53,651 nt of DNA from an uncultured Acidimicrobiales bacterium (GTDB taxonomy: Bacteria > Actinomycetota > Acidimicrobiia > Acidimicrobiales > SZUA-35): assembly GCA_938021675.1 (NCBI GenBank), contig CALIFY010000042.1:1-53651 (forward strand), written 5' to 3'. The notes beneath the pieces were generated by a model. It was not told the DNA's origin, made no database searches, and saw only the letters and a program-made list of their open reading frames with translations. The position numbers and the translations under genes are program-made. This document shows, piece after piece, positions 24,313 to 33,700 of this stretch (positions are counted from its first letter, which is position 1; each line of letters starts with the position of its first letter).

Positions 24313-25467
24313 GTGAAGACATCTTCGATTGACGATTGGCAAACATCGTTGTCGGTTGTTATACCCGTCTATCAGGGTGCCGATTGCCTCGAAACTCTGT
24401 GTCAGGAGCTAAGCCAAGTACGGGACGATCTTCGCCGTTCGCGGATCGACCTTACCGAGGTCATTTTCGTCCACGACCACGGACCGGACCGTTCTGACGA
24501 TGTCCTTCAAAAACTCGACGCGACCAACGACTGGGTCCGAGTCGTCTGGTTGACTCGAAACTTCGGCCAACACCCGGCCACCGTTGCCGGTATCGCGGCC
24601 ACCAGCAGCGACTGGGTCGTAACGATGGACGAGGATGGCTTGCACGACCCAGCCGATATCCCGACGTTGCTCCAACGAGCACTGACCGACGGCGCCGACC
24701 TGGTGTATGGCACGCCAGCCAACCCGCCGCCCCATCCCCCGATTCGTAACGTGACGAGCCGGGCCGCCAAGTGGATATTCCGTTTACTAGCCGGCGATGC
24801 AGGCCGGAACGGCTTCGCCAGCTATCGGCTCATCGATGGACCGTTCGCCAGGAACCTGGTGGCCTACTGTGGCCACGACGTCTACGTGGACGTCGCCCTG
24901 GGCTGGGCGGTATCGACCGTGGCCTGCCAACCGGTCGACTACCGGTCGGAACGTCGTGGCAGTGGGGGTGGCTCCGGCTATAACCTGCGAAAGCTCATGG
25001 GCCACTTCCGGCGCCTGATCTTGTCATCGGGCACGAAACCGTTACGACTGATCTCGGGGCTCGGGTTGACGGCCACGACGGCCGGAGTACTCACCGCCGT
25101 CGTCGTCGTGTGGATGAAACTGTTCGGCGGCGTAGAAACCGAAGGGTGGGCATCGGTAATGATTACGGTGGCCATCTTTTCTGGGGTGATCATGATGGCG
25201 CTGGGCGTCATCGCCGAGTACCTCTCCCTCACCGCCACGATGGCGGTCGGACGGCCGCTCTATATGGTCTCGGGTCGCCCACCCCGCCGAGAAAGCGCGC
25301 CGCCGGTCATGCTCGCCGTCGAGGCTGAGGCGGTGATCGGAGCGGCCCCCGAGACAGAATCGACCGAGGACGGCATAGTCCTCACCACGAACGACTCCAC
25401 CCCCGCAGTCACTCCCGGGTTGGAATCCGAACTTGTACCGAGCGCAGACGCCGAGCCCGACCGATGA
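24313..25467 (+). CDS. GT2 glycosyltransferase (polyprenyl-phosphate sugar type)
   Basis: A 384-residue protein: GT-A domain (1-230) and two C-terminal membrane segments (about 255-275 and 290-312). Nucleotide-sugar motifs are LSVVIPVYQGADCLETL, EVIFVHDHGPDRSDD and VTMDEDGLHDP (DxD-like). The fold order and the two terminal spans fit GtrB/ArnC/DPM1-like enzymes that load a sugar onto polyprenyl phosphate. A gtrA-type gene is three genes downstream, supporting this. The frame opens at a TTG at 24262, but the GTG at 24313 gives the normal N-terminus. About 75 Glu/Ala-rich residues trail the last span. It overlaps the next gene by 4 bp. Confidence 0.83.
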   Translation: MKTSSIDDWQTSLSVVIPVYQGADCLETLCQELSQVRDDLRRSRIDLTEVIFVHDHGPDRSDDVLQKLDATNDWVRVVWLTRNFGQHPATVAGIAATSSDWVVTMDEDGLHDPADIPTLLQRALTDGADLVYGTPANPPPHPPIRNVTSRAAKWIFRLLAGDAGRNGFASYRLIDGPFARNLVAYCGHDVYVDVALGWAVSTVACQPVDYRSERRGSGGGSGYNLRKLMGHFRRLILSSGTKPLRLISGLGLTATTAGVLTAVVVVWMKLFGGVETEGWASVMITVAIFSGVIMMALGVIAEYLSLTATMAVGRPLYMVSGRPPRRESAPPVMLAVEAEAVIGAAPETESTEDGIVLTTNDSTPAVTPGLESELVPSADAEPDR

Positions 25468-26387
25468 CCGAGACGCTCGTCGTTGGGGCCGGAGGCCTGC
25501 TCGGCTCGGCGGTGGCCGCCGAGCTGCAGCGACGGGGCAACCCGGCGGCGTCGCCCCGGTTCGAATGGACCAACGGTGACGGACTCACCGATCGTTTCAC
25601 CGAGGAACTCGCCTCCGTCGCCACCGCTGCGGCGGACAACGACCGTCCATGGACCGCGTTCTGGTGTGCCGGGATCGGGACGGTCGGCGCATCGGACGCC
25701 ACTCACGATTCGGATGTAGCTCACCTCAACGCCTTTGCACAGGCGGCCGGTCAAGCCGCTCAGATCGCCCCTGGCCGAATCGCGTTAGCCAGCTCAGCCG
25801 GCGCGCTCTATGCCGGCGGACGACACTGGCCGGCCACCGAACAAACACCGATCGCCCCAACCCATACCTACGGTCACTCCAAACGAAGGCAGGAACAGGT
25901 GATGGACGAGCTCACAAACTCCAATCCGAGGATTGGCGCCACAAGCCTCCGGATCTCGAACCTCTACGGCCCGGGCCAAGCGACAAACAAGCCGCAAGGC
26001 CTGCTCTCGCACCTCATCGTGAACACGTTGCGACGTAAGCCGCTCTCGCTCTACGTACCGCTCGACACCTCGCGCGACTACCTGTTTGTCACAGATGCGG
26101 CGAGGATGACCGTCGATGCGGTGACCGGCTCGCCAGCGACCGGTCACGACATCCGGATCTTGGCCGCCGAACGGAACCACACCGTCGCCCAAGTACTCGC
26201 CATCATCGGCAAGATGATGAAGCGTCGGATCCCGTACCTCCCGACCATCACCGCAGATTCCGACCGTCAACCACCGCTCCTTTCGTTTCGGTCGCTGTAC
26301 CGACACGGCCGCAGCCGACCGTCGGTGTCATTGGAAGAAGGGCTCGTCAGAACTATCGATGCCGTCACCGCTGGGATGGTGGCATGA
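25464..26387 (+). CDS. NAD-dependent epimerase/dehydratase
   Basis: A 307-residue short-chain-type sugar-nucleotide enzyme. The Rossmann motif is LVVGAGGLLGSAVAAEL (GxGGxxG), with catalytic Tyr/Lys in YGHSKRRQEQ and an upstream serine in ALASSAGALYAGG. It probably modifies a nucleotide sugar used by this cassette; the exact substrate is not evident. ATGA overlaps on both sides indicate tight co-translation. Confidence 0.82.
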   Translation: MTETLVVGAGGLLGSAVAAELQRRGNPAASPRFEWTNGDGLTDRFTEELASVATAAADNDRPWTAFWCAGIGTVGASDATHDSDVAHLNAFAQAAGQAAQIAPGRIALASSAGALYAGGRHWPATEQTPIAPTHTYGHSKRRQEQVMDELTNSNPRIGATSLRISNLYGPGQATNKPQGLLSHLIVNTLRRKPLSLYVPLDTSRDYLFVTDAARMTVDAVTGSPATGHDIRILAAERNHTVAQVLAIIGKMMKRRIPYLPTITADSDRQPPLLSFRSLYRHGRSRPSVSLEEGLVRTIDAVTAGMVA

Positions 26388-27259
26388 CCAACCCCGCCGC
26401 CGAAGAAGTCCTCAATCGTCTCGGTCTTGGCCGATGGGCTCCGCCGGGACACTTCGACGAAACGACCGGCACCTGGTTCGTCGACCGCAACGTGCCGAAT
26501 AGCTTTCCCGATGCCGGCATCGACGTCTTTCGCGATGTCGACGGCCACAGTTTCTGGTTCGACCATCGGAACACGGTCATCGCGTCGATGCTGGCCCGCC
26601 ATGCACCTTCTCATGCCATGCTCGAAGTCGGGTCGGGGTCCGGGGTTGTCGCCGAACACCTCACCGATCAGGGTTGGGCGGTGGCTTGTGTGGAACCGGT
26701 TGCCGCCGGGGCGGTCACCGCTGCACGACGAGGCGTCCCCGCATCGTTTTGTGGTGACCTCGCATCGCTCAAACTTCCCGACGGGTCGCTTCCCGCTATC
26801 GGAGCGTTCGACGTCATCGAACATCTTGAGGACCCATTGCCGCTGCTGGCAGAAGCCAGGCGAGCGCTCCGCCCCGATGGAGTGCTGGCTATTACCGTGC
26901 CCGCATACCAGTGGCTGTGGAGCGACTTCGACACCTGGAACGGTCACTTTCGCCGCTACACGCTGGCCAGCCTAAAAGAGGAGGTTGAAGCAGCAGGGTT
27001 TGTCTCGGTCGCCGGTACGTACCTGTTCAGTCCACTGGTGCTTCCCGCTGCCGCATCCCGGCTGCTTTTGAACCGTTCGAAGGGCCACCGCTCAGCCGAC
27101 GAAATCGAAGCGCAAACCGCGTCGGACCTCAGCCCACCGAACCCGACCGTCGACCGGCTGGTGCGATCGATCCTCGCCGCCGAGACCCACTGGCTTCGCC
27201 GCCGGCCCCTCTGGTTCGGAACGTCCGTCGGACTCATCGCCACAGCCGACGGGTCCTGA
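26384..27259 (+). CDS. SAM-dependent methyltransferase, class I
   Basis: A 291-residue protein with a SAM-binding motif AMLEVGSGSGVVAEHL, acidic motif II (GAFDVIEHLEDPLPLL) and DGVLAITVPAYQWLW. The H-F-R-R-Y-T segment (NGHFRRYTLASL) is common in methyltransferases beside glycan genes. Residues 225-260 may contact the membrane. Target unknown, probably a sugar or lipid in this pathway. It overlaps the epimerase by 4 bp. Confidence 0.82.
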   Translation: MTNPAAEEVLNRLGLGRWAPPGHFDETTGTWFVDRNVPNSFPDAGIDVFRDVDGHSFWFDHRNTVIASMLARHAPSHAMLEVGSGSGVVAEHLTDQGWAVACVEPVAAGAVTAARRGVPASFCGDLASLKLPDGSLPAIGAFDVIEHLEDPLPLLAEARRALRPDGVLAITVPAYQWLWSDFDTWNGHFRRYTLASLKEEVEAAGFVSVAGTYLFSPLVLPAAASRLLLNRSKGHRSADEIEAQTASDLSPPNPTVDRLVRSILAAETHWLRRRPLWFGTSVGLIATADGS

Positions 27260-27263
27260 TCAC

Positions 27264-27722
27264 ATGAGCCGCACCGCGAGCAGTCCATCGCTGAGCACCA
27301 CCGGTCGCCAGCTCATCCGTTACGTCATGCTCGGAGGGTGCAACGCAGCTACCGGCGCGGCCATCCTGGCCGTACTCGTGCTCGGATTCGACCTCCCATA
27401 CTTAGCAGGCCACGTGATCGCCCATCTGGTGGTGGTCACCATCGCCTTCTTCCCTAGCTCGCGATGGGTGTTTGGCCGTTCGGTCCCGACGGTGAGCGGT
27501 CTCGTTCGTTTCCACCTCAGCTATGCGGCCCACGTCGCCGTGTCGACCGGGACGCTCTACGCCCTGGTCCGGTTCGACGTCCTTCCGCTCATCCCGGCCC
27601 AGCTGGCCGCTTCAGGAGCGGCCGCCGTGGTGAGTTTCACGTTGCAGCGCACCTTCGTCTTCCGTCGGCGGGCCGATACCCAAACACCGAACGATCAAGC
27701 GAGAGAAGTGGTGATCTTATGA
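27264..27722 (+). CDS. GtrA-family membrane protein
   Basis: A 152-residue protein with four membrane segments. The first begins LIRYVMLGGCNAATGAAILA and the last ends SFTLQRTFVFRRR, both typical of GtrA proteins, which are thought to move lipid-linked sugars across the membrane. It belongs functionally with the GT2 gene three positions upstream. It starts 4 bp after the methyltransferase and overlaps the next gene by 4 bp. Confidence 0.87.
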   Translation: MSRTASSPSLSTTGRQLIRYVMLGGCNAATGAAILAVLVLGFDLPYLAGHVIAHLVVVTIAFFPSSRWVFGRSVPTVSGLVRFHLSYAAHVAVSTGTLYALVRFDVLPLIPAQLAASGAAAVVSFTLQRTFVFRRRADTQTPNDQAREVVIL

Positions 27723-28351
27723 CCGCAACCGCCGCCACCCCATACCGCCTCGACCCGAGGCGCCTCCTAGCCCACGCGTCGCTTTACGAGGCGTTCCAAC
27801 GAACGGTAGGGAAAAACAAGCTGCGTCGATTGTTCGTCGAGCGATACGTTCGGCCGACCCCAGGTATGACCCTGCTCGACGTTGGCTGCGGGCCAGGCGA
27901 TCTGATCCCCCACCTCCCGACCGACATCGAATACGTGGGCTGCGACGTCAGCGCACCCTATATAGAGGCGGCGGAACAGCGGCTCGGCGATCGCGGTACG
28001 TTCCATCTCGGCGGTATTGACCGGGTCCCGCTCGAACCGGCATCGGTCGACCGGATCGTTACCGTCGGGGTACTCCATCACGTACCAGACGACGTAGCGA
28101 CAACCATCGTCGAGACCGCCAAACGATTGCTCCGGCCCGGCGGGCGATTCGTAGCTCTTGAACCGCACATGTATCCCGGCATGCACCCAGTATCTCGGGC
28201 CCTTATCAGCCGAGACCGCGGTGAATACGTCAGGCTCGAACACGAGTACGTGGCGCTGTGCGAACAAGCGCTCAAGGTCACGGTGACGAGAGAAGAAGAC
28301 TTCCTTCGGGTTCCGTACTCTCTCGCCATTCTCGACTGCTCAGTCGACTGA
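27719..28351 (+). CDS. SAM-dependent methyltransferase (second)
   Basis: A 210-residue protein with motif I LLDVGCGPGDLIPHL, IEYVGCDVSAPYIEAAEQRL, DRIVTVGVLHHVPDD and LLRPGGRFVALEPH, a standard class I methyltransferase. The frame extends upstream in the gtrA region, but the ATG at 27719 overlaps the gtrA stop as ATGA, like the other joins of this cassette. The last 12 bp overlap a convergent membrane-protein gene. Substrate unknown. Confidence 0.85.
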   Translation: MTATAATPYRLDPRRLLAHASLYEAFQRTVGKNKLRRLFVERYVRPTPGMTLLDVGCGPGDLIPHLPTDIEYVGCDVSAPYIEAAEQRLGDRGTFHLGGIDRVPLEPASVDRIVTVGVLHHVPDDVATTIVETAKRLLRPGGRFVALEPHMYPGMHPVSRALISRDRGEYVRLEHEYVALCEQALKVTVTREEDFLRVPYSLAILDCSVD

Positions 28352-29992
28352 CGGCGCAACCCCACAGACCAGCGTGTCACCTTCGATGGTGAGCACCGCA
28401 TCGCCGGACGCCGGGTTGGCGTATGCCAAGGCGGAGACGTCGTCGGGGAGCTGTTCGACTCGTTCAACCCGCCGGCCATCCTCTTCCCATCCGAGTATGA
28501 GCGTCGTATCGGCCACGCCATGGAGCACGACGTTTCCTCGGCCGTGCACCGCGAGGCGTCTCGACCCATCCACGGCTAGGCAGCCGGCGCCGTCGACGGT
28601 CCCGGTCCCCGCTATCAGCGGGGTGCCCTGAGGAGCATCAAACGAAAAGAATTCGAGCTTCATTCCGGCCAGCACCTCATCGAGGCGTTCATCGTGGAGC
28701 TGGCCATTCCACCCGTGGTCGACAAGAACTTGAATGTTCTTGTGGTGGGCCTGAGGGGATGGACCGGTCCACGGGATGTACTCCTCCCCGCCGGCGATAA
28801 CCGCAGCCGTCGTTTCGATCAACGGGCGATCGGCTGAACGTACCCGCTCGCGCTGATCGATCTCGTCGAGAAGGATCATCAGGTTTCCAACGGCCAAGAC
28901 CACGAGAACGGCCAACGCAATGACTCGTCGCCGGTCGGGCACGGCTCGCAACACCGCGGGGACAAGCCCGAAGAACAGGTAGGCGCTCATCAAGTAGAGC
29001 CGATTCGGAGCGTTCACTTCGATGCCTTGCCCGCCGCGCACGATGACGCCAAGCAGAGCGATCGTCACCCCGGTGATCAACAACACCGCCTCGAAACGTC
29101 CGAGCCGACCACGACGGGCCGCAACCCCGAGAACGACGAGAAAGACGGCGACGGCCGGAAACGCCCACCCCGGGCCAAGGCCAACGGTGCCGGCCAACCC
29201 AGCCCCCATCAGGTCGAGCGCCCCGACCGGCGAGGCCAGCAGCTCGGTGAACGTCGGAGGGCTCGGCGTCAGCGGGCTCGGGTCGAGCCTGGCCACCATC
29301 AGGTACCACGTGGCGTACACACCGCCAGACAGCGCGATGGGGGCAACGAACCGGCGGAGCGTTCCGGTCGCTACGGCTACGACCCCAACGGCGAACAACA
29401 GGGCCGGTCCGGACGCCGAGGATGCGGCGGCCACAACGAGCGAGGTGCCGAGGATGACCTGCCGCTGTGGCGACGCGTCTCCCTCATGGAGCACATAGGC
29501 CGCAACGAGCGCGCAAGCGTTGACGACTAGCGGTCCGATGTAGACCACGGTGACGATCCACCCGCTCAGCCCGAGCCACGAGAACAGGGCAACGACTCCC
29601 ACCGCCAGCAGCGGGTCGACGCCCCGCCACCGACAGACCCGCCACCATCCGATAGCCAAACCGCCGGTCAGCACAATCCTGGGCAAGAAAAACCACGGAT
29701 AGAAATTCATTCCGAACAACTCGAAAAGTGCCCGGGACGCGACGGTGGCCGGAACGAGCCAGTGGCCGCCATGGGGCCTGAGCCAGCCCTCGGTCGAGCG
29801 AAGCGGACGTTCGGCCAGGGTTGGCCATACGTCGGAGAAAAACCAGAGGTCCGCCGAGGTGGCCAGAACGACGGCGGCACATGCTGCGGTGATCGCCAGC
29901 ACGGCCATCCATTCGGTCCGGCCGGGCGCACCGCCTTGGGTGTCGTGCGTCGATGATGGGTGGATGACCGTCGGGGGCCGCACCCCTATCAT
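28340..29992 (-). CDS. Multi-span membrane protein, glycan-locus
   Basis: A 550-residue protein with about ten membrane spans in residues 25-370 and a C-terminal outside domain of about 170 residues. The first outer loop contains DLWFFSDVWPTLAERPLRST and LRPHGGHWLVP, an acidic plus His-rich loop suggestive of GT-C glycosyltransferases. No family assigned with certainty. It is the last gene of the minus-strand sulfotransferase/glycosyltransferase series; its ATG overlaps the preceding stop (ATGA). Confidence 0.6.
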   Translation of the reverse strand: MIGVRPPTVIHPSSTHDTQGGAPGRTEWMAVLAITAACAAVVLATSADLWFFSDVWPTLAERPLRSTEGWLRPHGGHWLVPATVASRALFELFGMNFYPWFFLPRIVLTGGLAIGWWRVCRWRGVDPLLAVGVVALFSWLGLSGWIVTVVYIGPLVVNACALVAAYVLHEGDASPQRQVILGTSLVVAAASSASGPALLFAVGVVAVATGTLRRFVAPIALSGGVYATWYLMVARLDPSPLTPSPPTFTELLASPVGALDLMGAGLAGTVGLGPGWAFPAVAVFLVVLGVAARRGRLGRFEAVLLITGVTIALLGVIVRGGQGIEVNAPNRLYLMSAYLFFGLVPAVLRAVPDRRRVIALAVLVVLAVGNLMILLDEIDQRERVRSADRPLIETTAAVIAGGEEYIPWTGPSPQAHHKNIQVLVDHGWNGQLHDERLDEVLAGMKLEFFSFDAPQGTPLIAGTGTVDGAGCLAVDGSRRLAVHGRGNVVLHGVADTTLILGWEEDGRRVERVEQLPDDVSALAYANPASGDAVLTIEGDTLVCGVAPSVD

Positions 29993-30729
29993 CGACCGCC
30001 TACCCGCTCTTGAAGCTGGTCGTACAATCGCCGGGCACCGCCGGCCCCGACCGTGCCGTCGAGTTCCGGCAGGCGTTCCGACCGAAGCGACGGATCGAAA
30101 AAGCCGGTCGAAGACGCGGGCAGCCGAAGATCGGCGACCATCCGGGCCAATGACTTCCTGAACACCGCCTGGTCTCGATCGAATTCGATGAGTCGAAAAT
30201 CGGGTTCCCGATCAACCCACCACAGCAACACGCGGTTGTAGTAGGTCCACAGTGCCAGTCCATCGGCGTGACGAATTCCGTCTCGCCGGTGCAGCGAATC
30301 GGCGACGAGGAACGGGTGTCGAAAGATTCCGACGAGTTCGGCCTCGGGCAGGGCCGGTCTCCAACCGCCGAGGGCCAGCATCGTCCGAGGGTCTTTGAAT
30401 CCCCACAGCTCGACACCTTCGAACTGTCGGATAAAGAGGTCTCGGCACAGCCGGTGAATCGGTTCCCAGGTCAGTGGCGCCACCGGGTGCCTCCATGACC
30501 CACCGTTGACGTTGAGCAAGTCGTCGTGGAGCACCGTCAGACTCGGCGGCTCCCGGTTCCCTTTGGCGTTATCCGGCGCTTCGATTCCTACCTCGCCGAG
30601 CACAACCCCGGCCTCCTCGAGTGAACCGGTCAACGCGCTGGTTCCGCTGCGATGCATTCCAAGAATGATGATGCACCGCCCCATGGTCTGCGACGCCGAC
30701 GTCGACCGGGCGGTTTCCACACTGGTCAT
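29989..30729 (-). CDS. Sulfotransferase-family protein
   Basis: A 246-residue protein with the 5'-phosphosulfate loop CIIILGMHRSGTSALTGSLE and the 3'-phosphate block LVGIFRHPFLVADSL, both typical of PAPS-dependent sulfotransferases. The middle region (LWGFKDPRTMLALGGW) also fits. It probably adds sulfate to a glycan. It is joined by 4-bp overlaps to the large fusion gene before it and the membrane protein after it. Confidence 0.75.
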   Translation of the reverse strand: MTSVETARSTSASQTMGRCIIILGMHRSGTSALTGSLEEAGVVLGEVGIEAPDNAKGNREPPSLTVLHDDLLNVNGGSWRHPVAPLTWEPIHRLCRDLFIRQFEGVELWGFKDPRTMLALGGWRPALPEAELVGIFRHPFLVADSLHRRDGIRHADGLALWTYYNRVLLWWVDREPDFRLIEFDRDQAVFRKSLARMVADLRLPASSTGFFDPSLRSERLPELDGTVGAGGARRLYDQLQERVGGR

Positions 30730-33700
30730 CGGCGGCCATCGCTCGTCGGAGCGTCCCCAACCGACCGGGACAGCGCCATGGCGTCGTCGACCAACTCCGT
30801 CGGAGCGTTCGGTGCTGTCGGTTGCACAATGGTGTCAACCGCATCGGGGTGAGCACCGATGAGCGGGCCGATTATCGTGGCCACCGTTTCAAGCGAATAG
30901 TGGCGTTGGACATAGCGTCGACCGGCTGGCGCCGTCTTCACCCAGAGGCCACGATCGCTATGAAGGTCGAGAACAAGCTCGGCAAGGCCGGCCGGATCGT
31001 CGCACCCGAACGCCACCACTTCAAGGCCTTCGGACGGCATACCCTCAAACGCCATCGATGTTCCGACGACCGGGACGCCGTAGTCGAAACTCGTCGCCAC
31101 CTTGCCTTTCAACCCGGCGCCGTAACGGAGCGGCGCGATACTGAGACGCGACCGATCGAACAGCGGGCGCAAATTCTCGACGAAGCCGTGGATGGTGATC
31201 CCGTCGCCGGCGTACTCCCAAATGTGTTCTGGGGTGTTACTTCCGACGATCGAAAGCGGAGGCAATGGTTCATCTCGGCGTGCGGCGGCGGCCCGTACCC
31301 GGGGCCAGATTTCTTCGATGAGCCACTCGACGCCGTCGACGTTTGGTGGATGGGCAAACCCGCCGATGAATATCACGCCCGATCGGTCCTCGAAGACCGG
31401 CCCGGTCTCCGCTGACACCTTCCTGATGAGGGGAACGACCTCGACGTTTTGTTTCCCTTTCGCGGCCAAGAGTTGGCGCTCGGTTTCGCTGAGGACGATG
31501 GTGGCGTCAACCCTGTCCATCAGCTCCAGTTCGACCCGTTCCCGTTCCTCGGCCCGTTCGAGCACCAATCGGTCGCCGGTTAGCTCGGCCTCTCTTTGGT
31601 CCCGGAGATGGTGAAGATCGACCGTGTAGAACAAGATCTTTGCCGACGGGCACCACTCGTGGACTTCATCTATGGAAGCCGCCGCTGGATCGACTCTGCT
31701 GAGTAGCACGGTGTCGAACCGGTCACCCTGCTCTGCGAGGTACTCGGAGACGGAATTGTAGTAGGGCTCATAAACGCACTGGATGCCGAGCTGTTCGAGT
31801 CGTTCGGTATATCCCGGTTCGCGACGCATGGCATGTAGCGGCAAAAAATGAACCCGGTACCCGAGATCGCGGATAATGGTGACAAGGTTGAACATGTCGA
31901 CCGAGCCAGAATCGCGGTCCGGCATCGGAGTGACCGCATCGATGACGAGCACATGACCGATCGGTCGTCGGTCGGCGGCGACGACCGGCTCGATGCCGTT
32001 GCCGCCATGTGTTTGCAGAACATCGGCCCACTTCTCGGCGAAGGTCATCCGGTTGGTGGCCTGATGCTGTTTGACGCCAGAGGTCAGGTCGGTTCCGGAC
32101 GAGACCCCTTCGTAGTGAACGACGACCGCCATCGGTTGGTAGACGACTCGCCAACCGGCACGGCGAGCCGCAAAACACAGGTCGGTATCTTCGTAGTACG
32201 CGGGGACGTACCGTTCATCGAACCGGCCGAGCGATTCGAACAACCGAGACGGAACCATAATCGCCGCAGCCGATGCGTAGTCGACATCTCGAACGAAGTT
32301 GTACCTCGGGTGGTTTGGGTCGTCGAGCCGCCCGAAGTTCCACCCTCCAGCGTCTTCCCACACGATTCCGCCAGCCTCCTGCAGGCGACCATCGGGGTAG
32401 ACCAACTTCGAACCGACTATGCCGACGCCTTCATGATTGTCGAACGTCCGACGGAGCGCATCCAGCCATGCCGAGTCGACCCGGGTGTCGTTGTTGAGCA
32501 AGACCATGTACTCGCCCCGAACAACATCGGCGGCACGGTTGCATGTGCCAAGGAACCCAAGGTTCTCTTCGTTGCGGTGATAGCGGAGCCCGGCGATCTT
32601 CGTCAGGACCTCGACGTCGGGGTCATCGGAACAGTCGTCCATGACGACGACCTCGAACCGATACCGAGTCGTAAGTTCGGTGAGCGACTGCAAACAAGCC
32701 AGCGTGTAATCGATGGCGTTGTAGATAGGAACGACAATGCTGATCTCGACTTCGCCGTCTGCGAGATCGGGAAACGACAACGCTGCGGCCATGGACTCCA
32801 TTTGGTCCCGCCCCGGCACCCCGAACGCCTCGTATCCCGGCTCGGGGCCATAGGCGGCGTCACCGACCCCACGGATCTTCCGGCCTTCACGTTCCCCGTG
32901 ATCGATGTAGTGGATCAATGGATGCCATCCGGCCTGGGCGACGTCGGGGTAGCGGTGGAGGTACCAGCCGGTATCGAACAGCTCCGACGCCGGCCGCCCC
33001 TCGCGTCCACCGTGGATCAGGTAGTGGTCGATCGGGTCCCACCCGATGTCGATCACATCGCGGCAGTTCTCCTTATAGAACTCGACGTCGAACAACCCGG
33101 AGCCAGCGATCTTGGCCCGCAAATGCTGGTGCTCGGGAGATACCGGATATTCCAGCAGCTGACGCTCGGCGTACCCGACCGCCCGTTCCGCAAATTCGAC
33201 CGCCCCTTTCGCCGCCTTCACGAGGCGTGACACTTTGCGCTGGGGAAGCACCCCTTCTGGGGTGTCCGGTTCGGTCGATTCGGCGGCAATGGCCCGCCGG
33301 TGGGCGGCAATGAATCTGGCTTGGACGGTGTCGAGCTGTTCCCGTTCCTGTTGCTGCTCGGATTTCATTCGCTGCAAAAAGTCTTGCTGCCATGCCGCCC
33401 GCCGTTCGAGCCTCGCCACCTCCCCCGTCAGATCTTCCGCAGCGCGTAGGTCGGCTCCCGCATCATCGTCTAAACCGCCTAGTTCCGCCGTCTGATCGTC
33501 GTGAAACGGATCGGGGCCGTCGGACGGTTCCGAGACATCGATGAGGATGGGAGCGATCGGATCGGCCGTTGGCGGCGGGTCCGGGAAAAGCCCGGCTGCC
33601 AGTCGATCGAACCGGGTCCGGGCCGTTTCGTAGAGCTCGATGTCGCCGCTGTTCCGAGCCAGCAGTTCGTCGTAGAGCCCCTGGCCGATATCGGTTCTGA

